Assembly: GCF_001540865.1 (NCBI RefSeq) | Contig: NC_033629.1 | Coordinates: 1,263,490-1,327,489 of the forward strand | Direction of reading: 5' to 3' | DNA from: Ananas comosus | Taxonomy: Eukaryota > Streptophyta > Magnoliopsida > Poales > Bromeliaceae | Length of the DNA stretch: 64,000 nucleotides | Shown: piece by piece, positions 49,401 to 61,460 of the stretch | How the letters are laid out: the number at the start of each line of letters is the position of its first letter | Numbering within the stretch: the stretch's first letter is position 1 | Translations under genes and position numbers: made by a program | Notes under the pieces: generated by a model | Databases searched by the model: none | Told to the model about the DNA's origin: nothing | The model's input: only the letters and a program-made list of their open reading frames with translations

Positions 49401-52400
49401 ACATAAGACACTTTCAGTGTCTCAATCTAGTGAAGTCATTGCCCCAGCTTGTTCTGAAGCCAAGGACACTGCTGAATCTAAGGCCAATGATCCAGGATCT
49501 TCCGATCGTTTAACTTATTTATCCGATCAGGTTCATGATATGAAGCTCTCTTTGAAAGAAGTTTCAGAGCAAATTCGTCCTGATTCATCTTTGGCGAAAG
49601 AAACAAAGAGCGTAGAGACACCAGAAGTAAAGAAAACTTCAGAAAAGAAATCAAAGAAGCAAAAGAACTCGAAGGCACAATCGGCAGCAGATGCTGCTGG
49701 GAAAGGACAATCAAAGACAACTCAATCTAAAGTGGCCTCTGAAGTTGAGGGTTCAGATGCTGTTGTCACTGCTGCTAAACCAGAAATGCTGAATGATACG
49801 GAGGGATCTGCAGCTGGGGCTTCAGTGGAGGAAGGTGAACTGGATTTTATAAAAGCTGAGCTACCTTCTTCCAAAAATGATAGTGTTCGGAATGAAGTTG
49901 ATCGTGGGGAACTTGTTAACTTATCATCGAATGCACAAACCGCTTCTAGTCATCGCGCATGGAAGCCTGCATTTGGGCTTAGACCTAAATCACTGTTGGA
50001 AATTCAAGCTGAAGAGCAACTAAGGGCGCAGAGGGAAGCAATGCCTGCTGAATTTGCCAAACCAGCTGCTCCAACCAGTGTTTCATCCTCGGTTCCTTGG
50101 AGTGGTGTAGTGCCCACTTTGGAGCCTAAATTCAATCCAGATGTCACTCAACAAGTTGTGGGTAGCTCAGGAAATGCTGCAAATTCAAAGAGCAAGAAAA
50201 GCCCTTTGCATGATCTATTGGCAGAAGAAGTCTTGGCCAAGTCAAATGAAGTTGAAAAAGATCTTGGTGGCAGCAATACTAAAACAGACATGGTAGTTCT
50301 TGATGATGATGATTTCATCGAGGCTAAGGACTCCAAGAAAAACCGTAAAAAGGCATCAAAGGCTAAAGGTGCTGGACTCAAGTCCCCTTCACCTGTTGGT
50401 TCACTTGATCAAACTGCCACATCTGTCCGTACAGAGAAGGGCAAATCAACTCAAAAGACACAAGAGAGAGAAATATCACCTGCTCCTCCCTCTGGTCCAT
50501 CTCTTGGTGATTTTGTTCTCTGGAAGGAGGATCAAACTGTCTCTGCACCAGCTCCAGCTTGGTCCGCCGACCCTGTGAATCTTCAAAAGCCCTTGTCCTT
50601 GAGAGAAATTCAGAGGGAACAGGAGCGAAAGGCGGCTTCAATCCAGCAGCAAATCCCTATACCGTCTGCCACAAAACAACAGCCAACGCGTGGGAATCGC
50701 GGAAGTGGGTCTTCGTGGCAGTTTTCTGGGTCATCTCCTTCTAATAAGGCTGCAGCTCCCATCCAGACCAGTTCACATGTTTCTTCTGTTTCAAAATCTA
50801 AAGGTGAAGATGATTTATTCTGGGGTCCTCCGGAGCAGTCCAAACAGGAAGCAAAGCAGTAAGTAGTAGCATCCACTTTTTATATTGATTGTCTGTCAAT
50901 CCATTATGTTGCCCTTCACTGCATGCGCATCATATTAAACACTAAAGCCTCTGTTTAGCATATGACTATGTATGGATTTGAAAGAAGAAACAACTTTTGC
51001 AACACATGTCGGATATCACCTAGTTTCTTCCAGGTCTTATTATGCTAGCTTCTGGGCATCTTAATCTCCACACCATGGTGTGGAATAGATGTCTCTCATT
51101 TAATCATCTTGAGTTATTCTTTTTGCTTGCCGGATGCTGAAATACAAACACATTGCTGATTTCTTTGTTGGAAGCAGGCTGACTTAGCTGTCTCTTTCAA
51201 ATGGGTTATAAAAGTACTTGCTTGTTATGCTGAATAATCTGAGGGGTTTGGATTGTTACAATTGAAACTATTGAGGATGGAATTGAAATCAAAATCAAAC
51301 TACGAGGGCTAAATTTGTAATTAACCCCTTAAAAAAAATGGAGAGCACATACTGAAGCAGATTTTTTACTGATGTATAAACTTAGTAATGGTTTTGATTG
51401 GATTAATTGGAAACAGGTCGGATTTCCCATCCCTATCAAACCAGAGTGGCTGGGGAGTCAAAGGCAGCTTCGCGAAAGGAGCACTGTCAGTGGCACCGAG
51501 TCGTCAGAAGTCACAGAGTGGTAAATTGCCTCTTTCTTCCCCACCCACCTCCTCTGGGTTGTCGATTGCAAAAGGGAGCAAAGATGCATCAAGCAAGCAA
51601 TCAGGTTAATCTTATAAGTGTCAGTTTCTCTCGACTAACTTAACTGAATTTGCTGGTGATTACATTGTGTTTCTAAGATTCTGTATGCTTGCAGACGCTG
51701 TGGACTTCAGGAATTGGTGCGAAAGCGAGTGGGTCAAGCTGACAGGAACAAATGGTATTGAGTTTTAACCAATCTGGCTTTTTTTTTTTTTATGCTATAC
51801 AGATACACACAGCCTGCATGTATTTCTGAAAACACTGGCTTGTTCCGTTCCTACATTGGATCTGCTTTGATACCCATGCGCACACATTTTGAAAGACGAT
51901 TGTGTGGGACTGTTGACACGGTTACTTGGCACTTCTCTTGAAGCACTTGTGAGCGGATCTTGATTCTTGACTTGGATCTGATGCGTGAAGTTGGAAACAC
52001 TTGGAAACCAGTGCTTTTAGAAGAACCCTACTGCAACTACACATAACACAACACGCACACACAATGATCATTTTGCGTCTTTTGTGCTTGTGAAGCAGAA
52101 TAAAATCTAATGCGTTCTTATTATATCAGATACCAGCTTCTTAGAATACTGCATAAAGCAGTCGGCATCAGAGGCTGAAACACTCCTGAGAGAGAACCTT
52201 GGCTCACTGGATCGCAACTACGAGTTCATCGATAAGTTCCTAAATTATAAAGCTTTCTTATCATCCGAAGTTGTGGAGATGGCCTTTCAACTTAAAATCT
52301 CACGCCCCACGGGCGCGGACGATGCTGATACGGAAGCCGGAGCTGACGGTGCAGCCAAAGGGGGCGGCGGAAAGAAGAAAGCGAAGAAAGGGAAGAAGGT

Positions 52401-52476
52401 GAGCCTGTCGGCTCTAGGGTTTAATGTGGTCAGCAACCGTATTATGATGGGTGAGATCCAGAACGTCGACGATTGA
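43499..52476 (+). CDS. EXA1-like: Large GYF-domain protein, EXA1/GIGYF type
   Basis: Ten exons: 43499-43574, 44750-44835, 45035-45883, 45965-46085, 46173-46364, 46971-47765, 48245-50858, 51417-51604, 51695-51754, 52130-52476; joined 5328 bp, 1775 aa, with phases consistent at every join. Features in order: N-terminal LPLSPQWLLPKPGENK, conserved in plant homologues; an Arg/Asp-rich segment (RWRDEEREPNSAIRRERWRD); a canonical eIF4E-binding motif YSRMKLL (Tyr about 288); the GYF domain about 565-625 ([28 protein letters not shown]), which binds Pro-rich peptides; long Gln-rich tracts; Lys/Ser-rich disorder; and a conserved C-terminus (DFRNWCESEWVKLTG to SLSALGFNVVSNRIMMGEIQNVDD). Arabidopsis EXA1 binds eIF4E-type factors, tunes translation of NLR immune receptors and is a potexvirus susceptibility factor. 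The same role here is inferred from the motifs. Confidence 0.93.
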
Positions 52477-52689
52477 GGCGGTGAGAGCGCGGGGGAGAGC
52501 GCGGGGGATGAGTGTATATACATTATCTTTTGTTTACCCTTTCTGTAAATGTTCAACCTTTTTTTTCTTTTTCTTTTTTTTCCCCCTTTTTTCGTGCTTT
52601 CCTGGGACCTTTCTGTCCCCAAAGGAGCCCTTCTATAGAGCAGTAGTTGCAGGTCCGATGTGTCATCAGCTGAAGCGGTTTTGTGGGAA

Positions 52690-53611
52690 CTCATAGCAGC
52701 TCTTAATGCTTATTTTGAGAAAGTAAGCTTAGAAGAGGGATTATTAATTCTATTGTGTGAGCTGTTATTTTTGCTTATTTGCCTGTTGATTTCGGAAATC
52801 GCTCTGCTAATGATAGAATACAGGATGATAATCCAGATGTTAGTATAGTGATGCACCGGCCTTGCTCTGTATAACAAATTTTATATAATTTGATGTACTG
52901 GTAGATGGACTTAGTTTTAAAATTGAGAAAAAAAATAAGTTACTGTTTACTTGTTCAGTTTTTCTGTAGTTGTTGAATAAATTTGCAGAGACTACAGGCT
53001 GTGTATCATCCATTTGTAACACCATCAAGTATAACTATATACTTCTTTTAGAAAGTAACAATTTCACAGAGGCCATAAATTATAATTTATAATAGAAAAA
53101 AGCATCAACCAGTAACAAATTTTTCCAATTTTTACATACATTGACTCGACAGTCTTATAAATTGTAGTAGTAAAGGGTAAGTAAACAAAGCATATCTCCA
53201 AGAGTAATGCTTATCTATACACCCAAAAAATTGTTTCAAGACTTGCACTCTCTCGTCCAACAATTTAGACACTCTTTTTATATTATTGATCTTTAAAAAA
53301 ATAATGACTAGCATGAAAAAGAGTAGTCTTTCAATTTGTTAATATTTAAAAAAATTAAAAAGACTAGTATAAAAAGAGTGGCCTATGGATTGCTAATATT
53401 AAAAAAATTAGTAAGGCTAGTATGGAAAAAGAGAGTGGCCTATGGATGAGAGGATATAAAATTTATAGCGACTTTTTCGTTGTACAAATAACATTTCTCG
53501 TTCTCCAAGTTTACAAGTCACATGTCATAAGAAATTCTCGCGAGTTTACAAGTCACATATCATAAGAAATTGATCCACTACTAGCAAGCAAACAGCTCTT
53601 GATTCTCCATC
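52690..53611. other. 3' flank of the GYF gene and AT-rich spacer
   Basis: Contains short direct repeats, for example GAGTGGCCTATGGAT at about 53379 and 53424, and ACAAGTCACAT(A/G)TCATAAGAAAT at about 53513 and 53548. No coding signal. Confidence 0.45.
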
Positions 53612-53808
53612 AGGAGGAATTCTACACTGTCACACTTGCACCACGTCATCAATAACAAGCCAATCATATTCCTTCTTTTCAAACGAAAGTACAATAAAAA
53701 CATTTTTTTACAATAATGATGGGACATATACTCTTAAAAGAAGACATTTAATTGATTTGTTACGCCACGTCACCAATATACCCGTTGTATTTTAGAATTT
53801 TTCCTCCA
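53612..53808. mobile_element. Repeat family M, copy 2 (MITE-like)
   Basis: Matches 32521-32707 block by block (ACTGTCACACTTGCACCAC, AATAACAAGCCAATCA, CACGTCACCAATATA, TTAGAATTTTTC). The outer bases GGAGGAATTCTACA (about 53612) and TAGAATTTTTCCTCC (about 53793) are partly inverted relative to each other, suggesting terminal inverted repeats. Confidence 0.6.
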
Positions 53809-53819
53809 CCAGAGGCAGC

Positions 53820-53832
53820 TCCCTATAAATAG
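53820..53832 (+). promoter_or_regulatory. Orphan TATA-box-like sequence
   Basis: CTATAAATAGAGA is a near-perfect plant TATA box in a context (GAGAGGTCTCTCTATC just downstream) resembling a transcription start, but no open reading frame or gene follows. It begins about 12 bp after the MITE-like copy at 53612-53808. It may be a decayed promoter, a non-coding RNA start or part of a longer repeat. Confidence 0.3.
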
Positions 53833-56460
53833 AGAGAGGTCTCTCTATCTGTTTAGAGATAAAGGGAGGGGGAGAGTTTGGAGTAGAATTACTCATCTCA
53901 TATTGAGTCTTCTCTGTATTTATTAGTATTGACATAATATATGCAACAAACACAACAGTAGAAAATATATATATTAAAAAAAAAAATTCCTTGCCTTCTA
54001 GCACCAGTTAACTATGATAATGATGCAGGCCAGTTCTTACTCCATCTAGCTTTTTTATTTGACTAATCAATCGGAACCACAAAGCCATCGTTTATTTACA
54101 TCTAAAATCTTTATTGTGCAAAAATATTAGCTGGTCACTGCATAGCCCTAAACTGAGTCCACTAATATCCACACTGGATTATGTTCAAAACAACTAGAAG
54201 ATCACAGCTTTGATCATCACTCTGTCAGGTTTTTATGCAAAATTTGACCGAAAAAAGGAACCTTTCAAAAAGTTGTCTACCAAGTTCACTGGGTTGTACT
54301 TATTAACCAGGCTGGCTCACTACTTGATCCTGAAGCTTCAGTGAGCATGTGCTGTGGCTTGTCCTGATTTCCTGCCCAAATAAATAACAACATCAACAAA
54401 TGAAATGAGAACTCAAAAACTACAACAGTAGAAGCTTGAAGTTACTTACTGCTAACTATGTTTGCAAAAGGAAACCTAAAATGGAATGCCAGCATAAGTG
54501 GGAGTTTTTTTTAATGCTGTTGTTGAGATTAACCGACATCTCATGTTGTTTGTATAATAGCACATTAACAGACTGCTGGTGGGGTGATCAATATCTCCAC
54601 TCGAGAAAAGAAAAGGAAAAAGAGTTATCACGAAATAGTTAATTAAGAGTTATCATAAAGTTACCAGAATTACTAACTATGATGAAGCTCGCGCAACTAA
54701 TGTTCAAAACCAACAAAAACAGAAGTCAAAATATTATTCAACCCAACTTTGCAGAGTAAATTGGAAGATATCTCGGTGTCCACATCAAACTTTAGTTTTT
54801 AAGACGAAAATAAACGGGCCTAAGCTCATCGATGATTGCATAATTAGGTCATACAAAATCAGACTAACAAGAACTAAAAGGGATAATGGAAGCAATTTTA
54901 GTAGATGTTAGGGGGATTCAATGCACCTAGATCTGTGACGGTTTGAAAGATTGTATTAAATTATATTTGGTATATGAGCAGAAGCCTCCAAAAAGATATT
55001 AACAGTTTCAACAAAGATATACTTCATATTCACATTTGCAACGTTAGCAAATCACCCAAGCATATAGCAGTAAGTAGTTATCTAAATTCTAGTTTCTTAA
55101 CTAATAAAATCAACCCTATGATGCAACGGTCAATGGGCTTTTGGAAACAGAGGAAGCAATCCTACAAAATATCTGCTCCTAGTATTGTACATATGGTTGC
55201 CAGTGGAATTAGTTTATTTTTCTTTTAAATTCAAACATGACATTTAACAGGTAGTCAAATATAGAAGAGTAAAGCAATCGGTAATCAGCATGGATATAAA
55301 GCTGACTTAGACATTACTCTTGCAAACAATGGTTTCAACAAACTTAGATTGAAGAGGACTACAGGGATTAATGGTAGCAGTTCTGGGGCCTTGTAATGGG
55401 GAGTCAATATACAACAATTAAGATTATAAGATGATGTTGATAAAAGAACAGCGATGCCAATAAAGCTATGTACAGACAATTGGCTTAATTATGAAAAGGG
55501 AGAGAGAGAGAGAGAGAGAGAGAGATTGTTCACTAAATTGAGGATAGAGTTACTACATTATTGTCACTGTAGTCTCAGAGATATGGTAAAGTAATAAAAG
55601 ATCTATTTAATCTCAGAATTAACAACAAATTAGTAATAGGCATGTAGCCTACTTAAATTATAGCCTCGTCAAACAATCCCTTTCAATCATGCTTAGGTTC
55701 AAAACTTGTACAAAATTTAATCACAAAAACTGCCAAATCAACATATAAAATGCAGGTCGTAACTTACTTTGTTAAATAGAGAAATATATACGAAAAAAGA
55801 TTAAATATCAAAGTTCGATTTTATCGACTCGAATGTTCCCAAACTATAAGTGGTCTCAAAAGGATACTTTGTGATGCAACGCAAATACATTGCATATATT
55901 TACTTCCCACATAAAGCCACCTACATAGTGCAAGTGATATTTAAGCAGGACACTGTAATTTTACACACATTTGAACACATCTCCATTCTATATGCTGATA
56001 AAAACAGTCAACAATACACATGTTCAGCATCAATTCCGAGTCCTAATTTACTTTGCAAAATAATCATGAAAAAGAGAGCTAAAATTGTATGGAGGACCCC
56101 TCAACTATAGCCCATTCTCAAACAAACCCCTCAACTTCAATTTTTTAATTATGCCATTACACTTTGTTAAATTCAGCGACAATCAATTATTACCAGTTAA
56201 TTAATCCAGCTATATTTGTTATAAATTGATTAAAACTATTAAATTTGATAAAATTATCAAAAAAAAAAAGCAAAGAAGGATAAAATCGTTAACTTTTTTC
56301 TGGGTTCAAATCTCTTAATTCCAAACAAAGCAAAATTTCAAAAAAGGTGTCAGTTTCAGAATAGGCTACAGTAGAGCGTCTCTGTCTCTCTACATTTATT
56401 ATTATTAAAATTTAAGCTAAAACAGTAAATAAAAAAAAACATAGAGAGGAGGAGGAGGCT
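53833..56460. other. Gene-poor stretch, possible non-coding exon of the F-box gene
   Basis: AT-rich with a (GA)n run at 55499-55526. On the minus strand, GGGCAG/GAAATCAGGAC (acceptor near 54375) starts a short, higher-GC stretch to about 54280. It could be the 3' exon of the F-box-like gene, whose reading frame ends in a perfect donor-like GG/GTAAGATC at 56480. The frame after such a splice would close after about ten codons. Otherwise nothing was recognised. Confidence 0.3.
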
Positions 56461-56479
56461 AATGAGCCCTAGTATGATC

Positions 56480-57562
56480 TTACCCTTCGTCTTCTTCCTC
56501 CTCCTCCTCCTTTATCAAGGGGGAATCCTCCTCCTCGTCGAGCTGGTTCATGGGGAGCACCGAGGCGAGGGTGTTGATGTGCGCCACGTACTCGGCCTCC
56601 CCGGGGCTCGGCCTCGGCCCCGCCGCGGCGATCACCCGCGCGCGGCGGCTCGCCACGTCCACCGCCACCACGTCCCCCCGCACCCACGCCACCACCTCCA
56701 TCTCCGCCCCGTGCGACCTCAGCGGCCTCGGCCGCTCCCTGAACGACCCCGCCGCCGCCCCGACGGGGATCGACCCCACCTCCGCCCACTCGTCCCCCTC
56801 CCCGAGCGTGTACGCCACCGCCGCCTCCTCCGTCGCCGCCACGCAGCGCAGCGCGGCGCCGCCCCCGCCCCCGCCGAGCTCCCACCACTCGTCCCCCTCC
56901 CAACCCACCGCGGCGGGGCAGGGGAAAACCCTAGCCCGGTCCGCGGCGGGGTCGTAGCCCACCACCGTCCCGATCGCCGTCCTCCAGTACGCTCCGCCGC
57001 GCGCCGCCACGCCGGACCCCGCCACCAGCCCCTCCGCCGGCGCCGCCGCCCCGCCGGACACCCACCACCCCCCCGCCGCCGACGAGAACGTCTCGAACCC
57101 GTACACTCCCGTCCCCCTCCCCGCCTCGAACGCGCACACCAGCGCGTAGTCGCACCGGAAGTTGTAGTGCGACGGGTCGAATATCAGCACCAGGGCGTGG
57201 GCCCGGGGGTCGAAGGGGAGGAAGCGCGGCGGGGAGGAGGACGCGTGGCGGCGGTCGAGGAGGAAGAGGCCGGAGGGGCGGGAGAGGTGGGACCCGGCCT
57301 GGGAGTGGGCGAAGATGGGGGACGAGATGACGGCGGCCCAGGACGGGTGCACGGAGCGGAACCGGAGGAGGGCTGCAGGCGGGAGATAGCGGAGGGCCTG
57401 GTCCCGGATCACGGCCGCCAGGGGCCGGTTGATCGCGCCGATCAGATCGCCCACCCGCGCCCGCAGCCGCTCGCGCTGCGCCGCTCGCCTGGCGCGCCGC
57501 GCCGCCTGCAGCGCGATCGCCTCCTCGCCCGCGTCGCCCATATTGCCCACCGATCGATCCAC
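56480..57562 (-). CDS. F-box-like protein, intronless or with a downstream intron
   Basis: A single open frame of 360 codons in very GC-rich DNA, on the minus strand. Residues about 50-95 hold an F-box-like helix set (IRDQALRYLPPAALLRFRSVHPSWAAVISSPIFAHSQA). The following 240 residues have Trp/Gly-rich strands of the kind found in F-box-associated domains (SGLFLLDRRH, FETFSSAAGGWWVSGGAA, VVGYDPAADRARVFPCP, MEVVAWVRGDVVAVDV). The tail is acidic (EEEEEEDEG). F-box proteins link substrates to SCF ubiquitin ligases; no specific substrate can be inferred. Start at 57562; a second in-frame Met at residue 8 is possible. The stop overlaps a good splice donor (GGGTAAGA), so a spliced form with a different C-terminus is conceivable. 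Base composition differs sharply from the AT-rich flanks, as in many monocot intronless genes. Confidence 0.75.
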   Translation of the reverse strand: MDRSVGNMGDAGEEAIALQAARRARRAAQRERLRARVGDLIGAINRPLAAVIRDQALRYLPPAALLRFRSVHPSWAAVISSPIFAHSQAGSHLSRPSGLFLLDRRHASSSPPRFLPFDPRAHALVLIFDPSHYNFRCDYALVCAFEAGRGTGVYGFETFSSAAGGWWVSGGAAAPAEGLVAGSGVAARGGAYWRTAIGTVVGYDPAADRARVFPCPAAVGWEGDEWWELGGGGGGAALRCVAATEEAAVAYTLGEGDEWAEVGSIPVGAAAGSFRERPRPLRSHGAEMEVVAWVRGDVVAVDVASRRARVIAAAGPRPSPGEAEYVAHINTLASVLPMNQLDEEEDSPLIKEEEEEEDEG

Positions 57563-57619
57563 CCCGTTGATGCTCTTGCTCTTGCTGTTGCTGTTTACTT
57601 GTACTACTACGACTACTAT

Positions 57620-57735
57620 AACAACAACAACAACAACAACAACGGAGGAGGAGTTGTGTGGTTTATGGAGAAAAAGAGGAGAGATGGGGAGAGTGGATCG
57701 TGGCGATTAACGACGACGACGACGACGACGACGAC
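57620..57735. repeat. (ACA)n and (CGA)n trinucleotide repeats in the F-box gene leader
   Basis: Eight ACA units (57620-57643) and about eight CGA units (57711-57735) lie within the 170 bp upstream of the start codon at 57562, that is in the probable 5' leader on the minus strand. A TATA-like AT block follows at 57757-57778. Confidence 0.8.
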
Positions 57736-57778
57736 CTCGCCAAAGTCTACATGGGAAACAATATATAAATAAATATAT

Positions 57779-58210
57779 ATAGGGTTAGAACTACTGTACT
57801 ATCACAAGCATAAAGTATTCGATGCTTTTGATTTTTTGACCTTTGGATCAAAAGTTAAATGGTTGAGATGATTGCGGTCCTCTCCAAGGTTGAATAATAT
57901 TTCTAGGATTAAATGGTTTCCATAAAGTAATAATATTAATCAAAAAATTTATAAATAATTAAAAAAATTGATTTAATATATATATATATATATATAATTA
58001 GACTAAAATACTAACAATAGCACCAAAAGTTATTGATGCTATTAGATTTTTAACCCTTAAATTGAGAAATGTACGGTTAGGATGATGTGGGCCCTCTAGG
58101 GTTGAGTGAGTGGTTGGTTTAATAGTATAATCTAACAGATGAAAATAATCAAAATGTTAAATCTAACGGTGAAAAACTCGACAATACAAAGTTCTTGATA
58201 CGGCAGTTGG
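57779..58210. mobile_element. Two diverged copies of a MITE-like family in tandem
   Basis: 57779-57915 and 58000-58210 share the same order of phrases: GCA(C/T)..AAAGTATT / AAAGTTATT, GATGCT, a T-rich spacer, GGTT(G/A)(A/G)GATGAT, a G-rich phrase, CCTCT, then GGTTGA. The second copy continues with TCTAACGGTGAAAAACTCG and ends near TACAAAGTTCTTGATACG. Such non-coding elements are widespread in monocots. Ends were judged by eye and are approximate. Confidence 0.45.
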
Positions 58211-58884
58211 AGAAGTGATCTCCTAAGAATTGGAAAAATAACTTTTGAAAAATTAGCCTACCGCCGCCCCTAACACAAGAGACAAATGACTTGATTGATA
58301 CTTAAAATTTTAAATTCGAATTCTAAAATTAATTCATTTTTTCATGACAAAGTGATTTTTATGAATTAATTTTATAACGTTGTTTTGTATTTTTTTTTTT
58401 TTTTACTGTTTGTAAATAATAATTTTTTTAACTAAGTTTTATTTTAAAATCATTCAAAATTTAAATTTAAATTTTAAAACTTAAAATATGAAATTTAATA
58501 TTTAAAACTTAATTTTCTAAATTTGAACTTAAATTTAAATTTGAAAATTTTAAATTAAAATTAAATTTGAAGTTCGAGTCCAAAATTAGAAACAGATTTT
58601 AGCTACTTATAATTTTAGGCCTTTAAATAAGAAAACTGATTCTTAAAAATCAGAGTCAGATTTCGAAATAGAGATTACTAAATGCTCAATTGGGAGAAAA
58701 ATTATTTTTGGTTCGAAAATTACTTTCTATCGACGTAGAGATGATGTTGGAATTTTCAGATATTTTCCTAGAAAAATAGTAAATTTACATCGCATTTTTC
58801 AGATATTTCAGATATTTCCCTACATAAATAGTAAATTAACCTAGATATTTTGGAAATAGGAAATAGTATTTAAAGTTTACACAA

Positions 58885-59195
58885 AAACTTTTTGAAGAAA
58901 ATAATATATTTGTCATTACTTTTATCTCTTTTATTTTTCTATTGTGTTTTTTCTTTTTTTTGAGGTACGAGAATGTAGGCACTTTCCTAGAATTCTTATT
59001 AATTTCCTCCAAAATTTATAATAAACACTAAACTTTTTGAAGAAAATAATATATTTGTCATTACTTTTATCTCTTTTATTTTTCTATTGTGTTTTTTCTT
59101 TTTTTTGAGGTACGAGAATGTAGGCACTTTCCTGGAAAAAAAAAAAAAGTTTAGTGTTTATTATAAATTTTGGAGGAAATTAATAAGAATTCTAG
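58885..59195. repeat. Interleaved direct and inverted duplication
   Basis: A 104-bp block at 58885-58988 is repeated at 59030-59133 (period 145 bp) with no difference seen. A 49-bp block between the copies (58987-59035) recurs as a perfect reverse complement at 59147-59195. The layout is A-B-A-(B inverted), with a poly-A stretch between the last two. The inverted pair could form a hairpin with a 49-bp stem and about 110-bp loop. Confidence 0.9.
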
Positions 59196-59311
59196 TAGTA
59201 AATTATGGGTCGAATGAGAGAAGTTAATTAAAAATAATATATTCATTATTATTTTTTAAAAAAATAAAGAATATATTCTTAAAAATTAATTATTTTTGGG
59301 ATTAATATATT

Positions 59312-59750
59312 GGGAAAAATTCAAATATCCCTCTTGTGGTTTCACTTTTTCTCACTTTAGTATCATATGGTTTAAAGTGTATCAAGTTAGTACCATGTGG
59401 TTTTGCACTTTTTTATTTTAGTATTATATGGTTTAAAGTGTATCAAGTTAGTACCCTATGGTTTCGTAGTTTATCACTTTAGTATCCTGTGGTTTCTCAC
59501 TTTACCACTCCAGTACTCTGTAGTTTAAAAATCACAGGATACTAACTTGCTATAAAAATAAAATCACAGAATACTAACTTGATACAAAAATAAACCACAG
59601 AGTACTAACTTGATACACTTTAAACCACATGGTACTTAAGTGATAAAGTAAGAAAACATATGGTACTAACTTAATACACTTTAAATTATAGGGTTCTAAG
59701 ATAAAAAAGGTGAAAACACATGGAATTTTTTGAAGTTAGGGAAAACTTTC
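59312..59750. mobile_element. Foldback element built of TGTGGTTT / CACTTTAGTA repeats
   Basis: The left half carries repeated plus-strand phrases such as GGTTTAAAGTGTATCAAG with TTAGTACC (about 59370 and 59429). The right half carries their reverse complements (CTTGATACACTTTAAACC near 59606 and 59666). Ends GGGAAAAATTCAAAT (59312) and TTGAAGTTAGGGAAAACTTTCC (about 59730) are roughly inverted. The whole would fold into a long imperfect hairpin. Non-coding. Confidence 0.65.
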
Positions 59751-59759
59751 CTAATAATA

Positions 59760-61170
59760 TTTGAAGAAACGTGACGTTCAAGGAAGATATCGTCATAAGT
59801 CTACGTTGGAAAGTATTTGTAATTGGAAAATTTTATTCATTTTTAATGATAAGGAGTATATTGTATAAGGAAACTGGATTTATTTGGATTAAAATAATAT
59901 ATAAGTGGGCCCTCACATAAAATAGTGAATACGATGTCTAAGCAGTAAATGGTACTGTTTTTTTTATTATTATTATTTTTTAACCAAAAATTTAAAATAG
60001 TGTTGGTGTTTCAAAACCTGCTGGTGTGAATAAAAATGTTACATGTCAAAACCTACACCTGATGTATAAATACCCTCCATACACTATATTTAATATTCGA
60101 TAACAAATATTTTAAAAATCCAACTCGATAGATTAAAAAAAATCAATCGCGAGATAAAAATAAAATAAATTTAATTTAATTAAAAAAAGTAAAGTTCGAG
60201 TTCCTATTTCAAAATTTCAAAAGTGGTGTGGGGTCTCTATCATCATAAACTTTTGAAGAAGCACCTTTCACTAACGCGGTAACACACAAATGCACGTAAA
60301 AGCAGAAACTTAACGCCCAAGAATTCAACGTAGGATGGTGCCCAAAAGTAAGGTAACAGCTTTATACTTTAAAAAATTTTAAAAAAAACTTTAAAATATT
60401 TTTACTTTTTTATTTTTATACTAATTATTATAATAATAACCATCACGGAAAAAACATATGAGCACAAGGAATCTCTTCAACATATGATATACATCGACAT
60501 AAACAAGATATTACTATATCTTATTATTCATATTTGCCTTGAAAATAATTGAAGATACACTATTGAAAACTTAATATTAATTCATTTTACATCATTTAAC
60601 CAAAACTCTGACCCAATTTTATTGGCTTTAATATTAGGAAAATAATATGATATTGAGTTTAAGGGGGCGTTTGGATTGAACGAATCTGTAGATCCAACAT
60701 AACTCATGTGCAGTAGTATATGAGTTTTTCTGAAGTGCGATTATTTTTTTATTGTTTGTTTTGACGTAACTTGTACAATTTGAAAATTAAATTTAACTAC
60801 TTCTTTTATTTATTTTGATGTAATTTAATACCGGTAAAATTAGTTTTTTAAAATTATTTAATAATTATTTTAGAAAATAATAAATATTTTAGAGAAAGCT
60901 AAGTGTGATGGATGTTGAGTTCAACACTTTAGGAAAAAAAAAAAAAATCGAAAGAACATAAAATGAAGATCTAACATAACTTGGGTTATACTATAACTTG
61001 AGTTATACTATATTTTTGACTTATATCAAAATAAATATAAAAAATAATAGAATTTAGGTTACATCCCTCCACTTAAGTCAAAATAAAGTGCCCTAAATGG
61101 TTGAAAGTATTTAGAATAGAAATCAAACAGTATCATTGAATGCTAAACTTTCAAAAGAAAGTAAAGAAAA
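59760..61170. other. AT-rich intergenic sequence, no supported gene
   Basis: No coding or RNA gene signal on either strand. Short related phrases recur (ATAACTTGGGTTATACTATAACTTGAGTTATACTAT near 60975). The GGGGGCGTTTGGATTGAACG phrase near 60665 resembles the start of many plant MITEs, but no second end was identified. Confidence 0.4.

Positions 61171-61172
<2 letters not shown>

Positions 61173-61209
<37 letters not shown>
61173..61209. repeat. (GA)n microsatellite
   Basis: Eighteen GA units in an otherwise gene-free region. Confidence 0.9.
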
Positions 61210-61214
<5 letters not shown>

Positions 61215-61460
61215 AAGAGAAGTACTCCCACACTGGGAAAGACCATCTAACAAAGAAAGTAGGAAGAAGCTAATAACTGATGCTGAAAAAGTGAAAATAT
61301 ATCATAAGTCAAACCAAGCATTTTGTCTAACATATAATCAGCAGAATAGTCAATTAATACTGCACCAAGATCTCAACAGATAACATTGCATACACTTCTT
61401 AATCAAAAGAAACAAGCCTTAATAGATGAAGATATGGAAAAGCAGGCCAATATAGAGACC

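Noticed and set aside
56462..57772. 436-codon plus-strand frame opposite the F-box-like gene
   Set aside because: Arg/Pro/His-rich low-complexity translation typical of antisense GC-rich coding DNA; the minus frame has F-box features.
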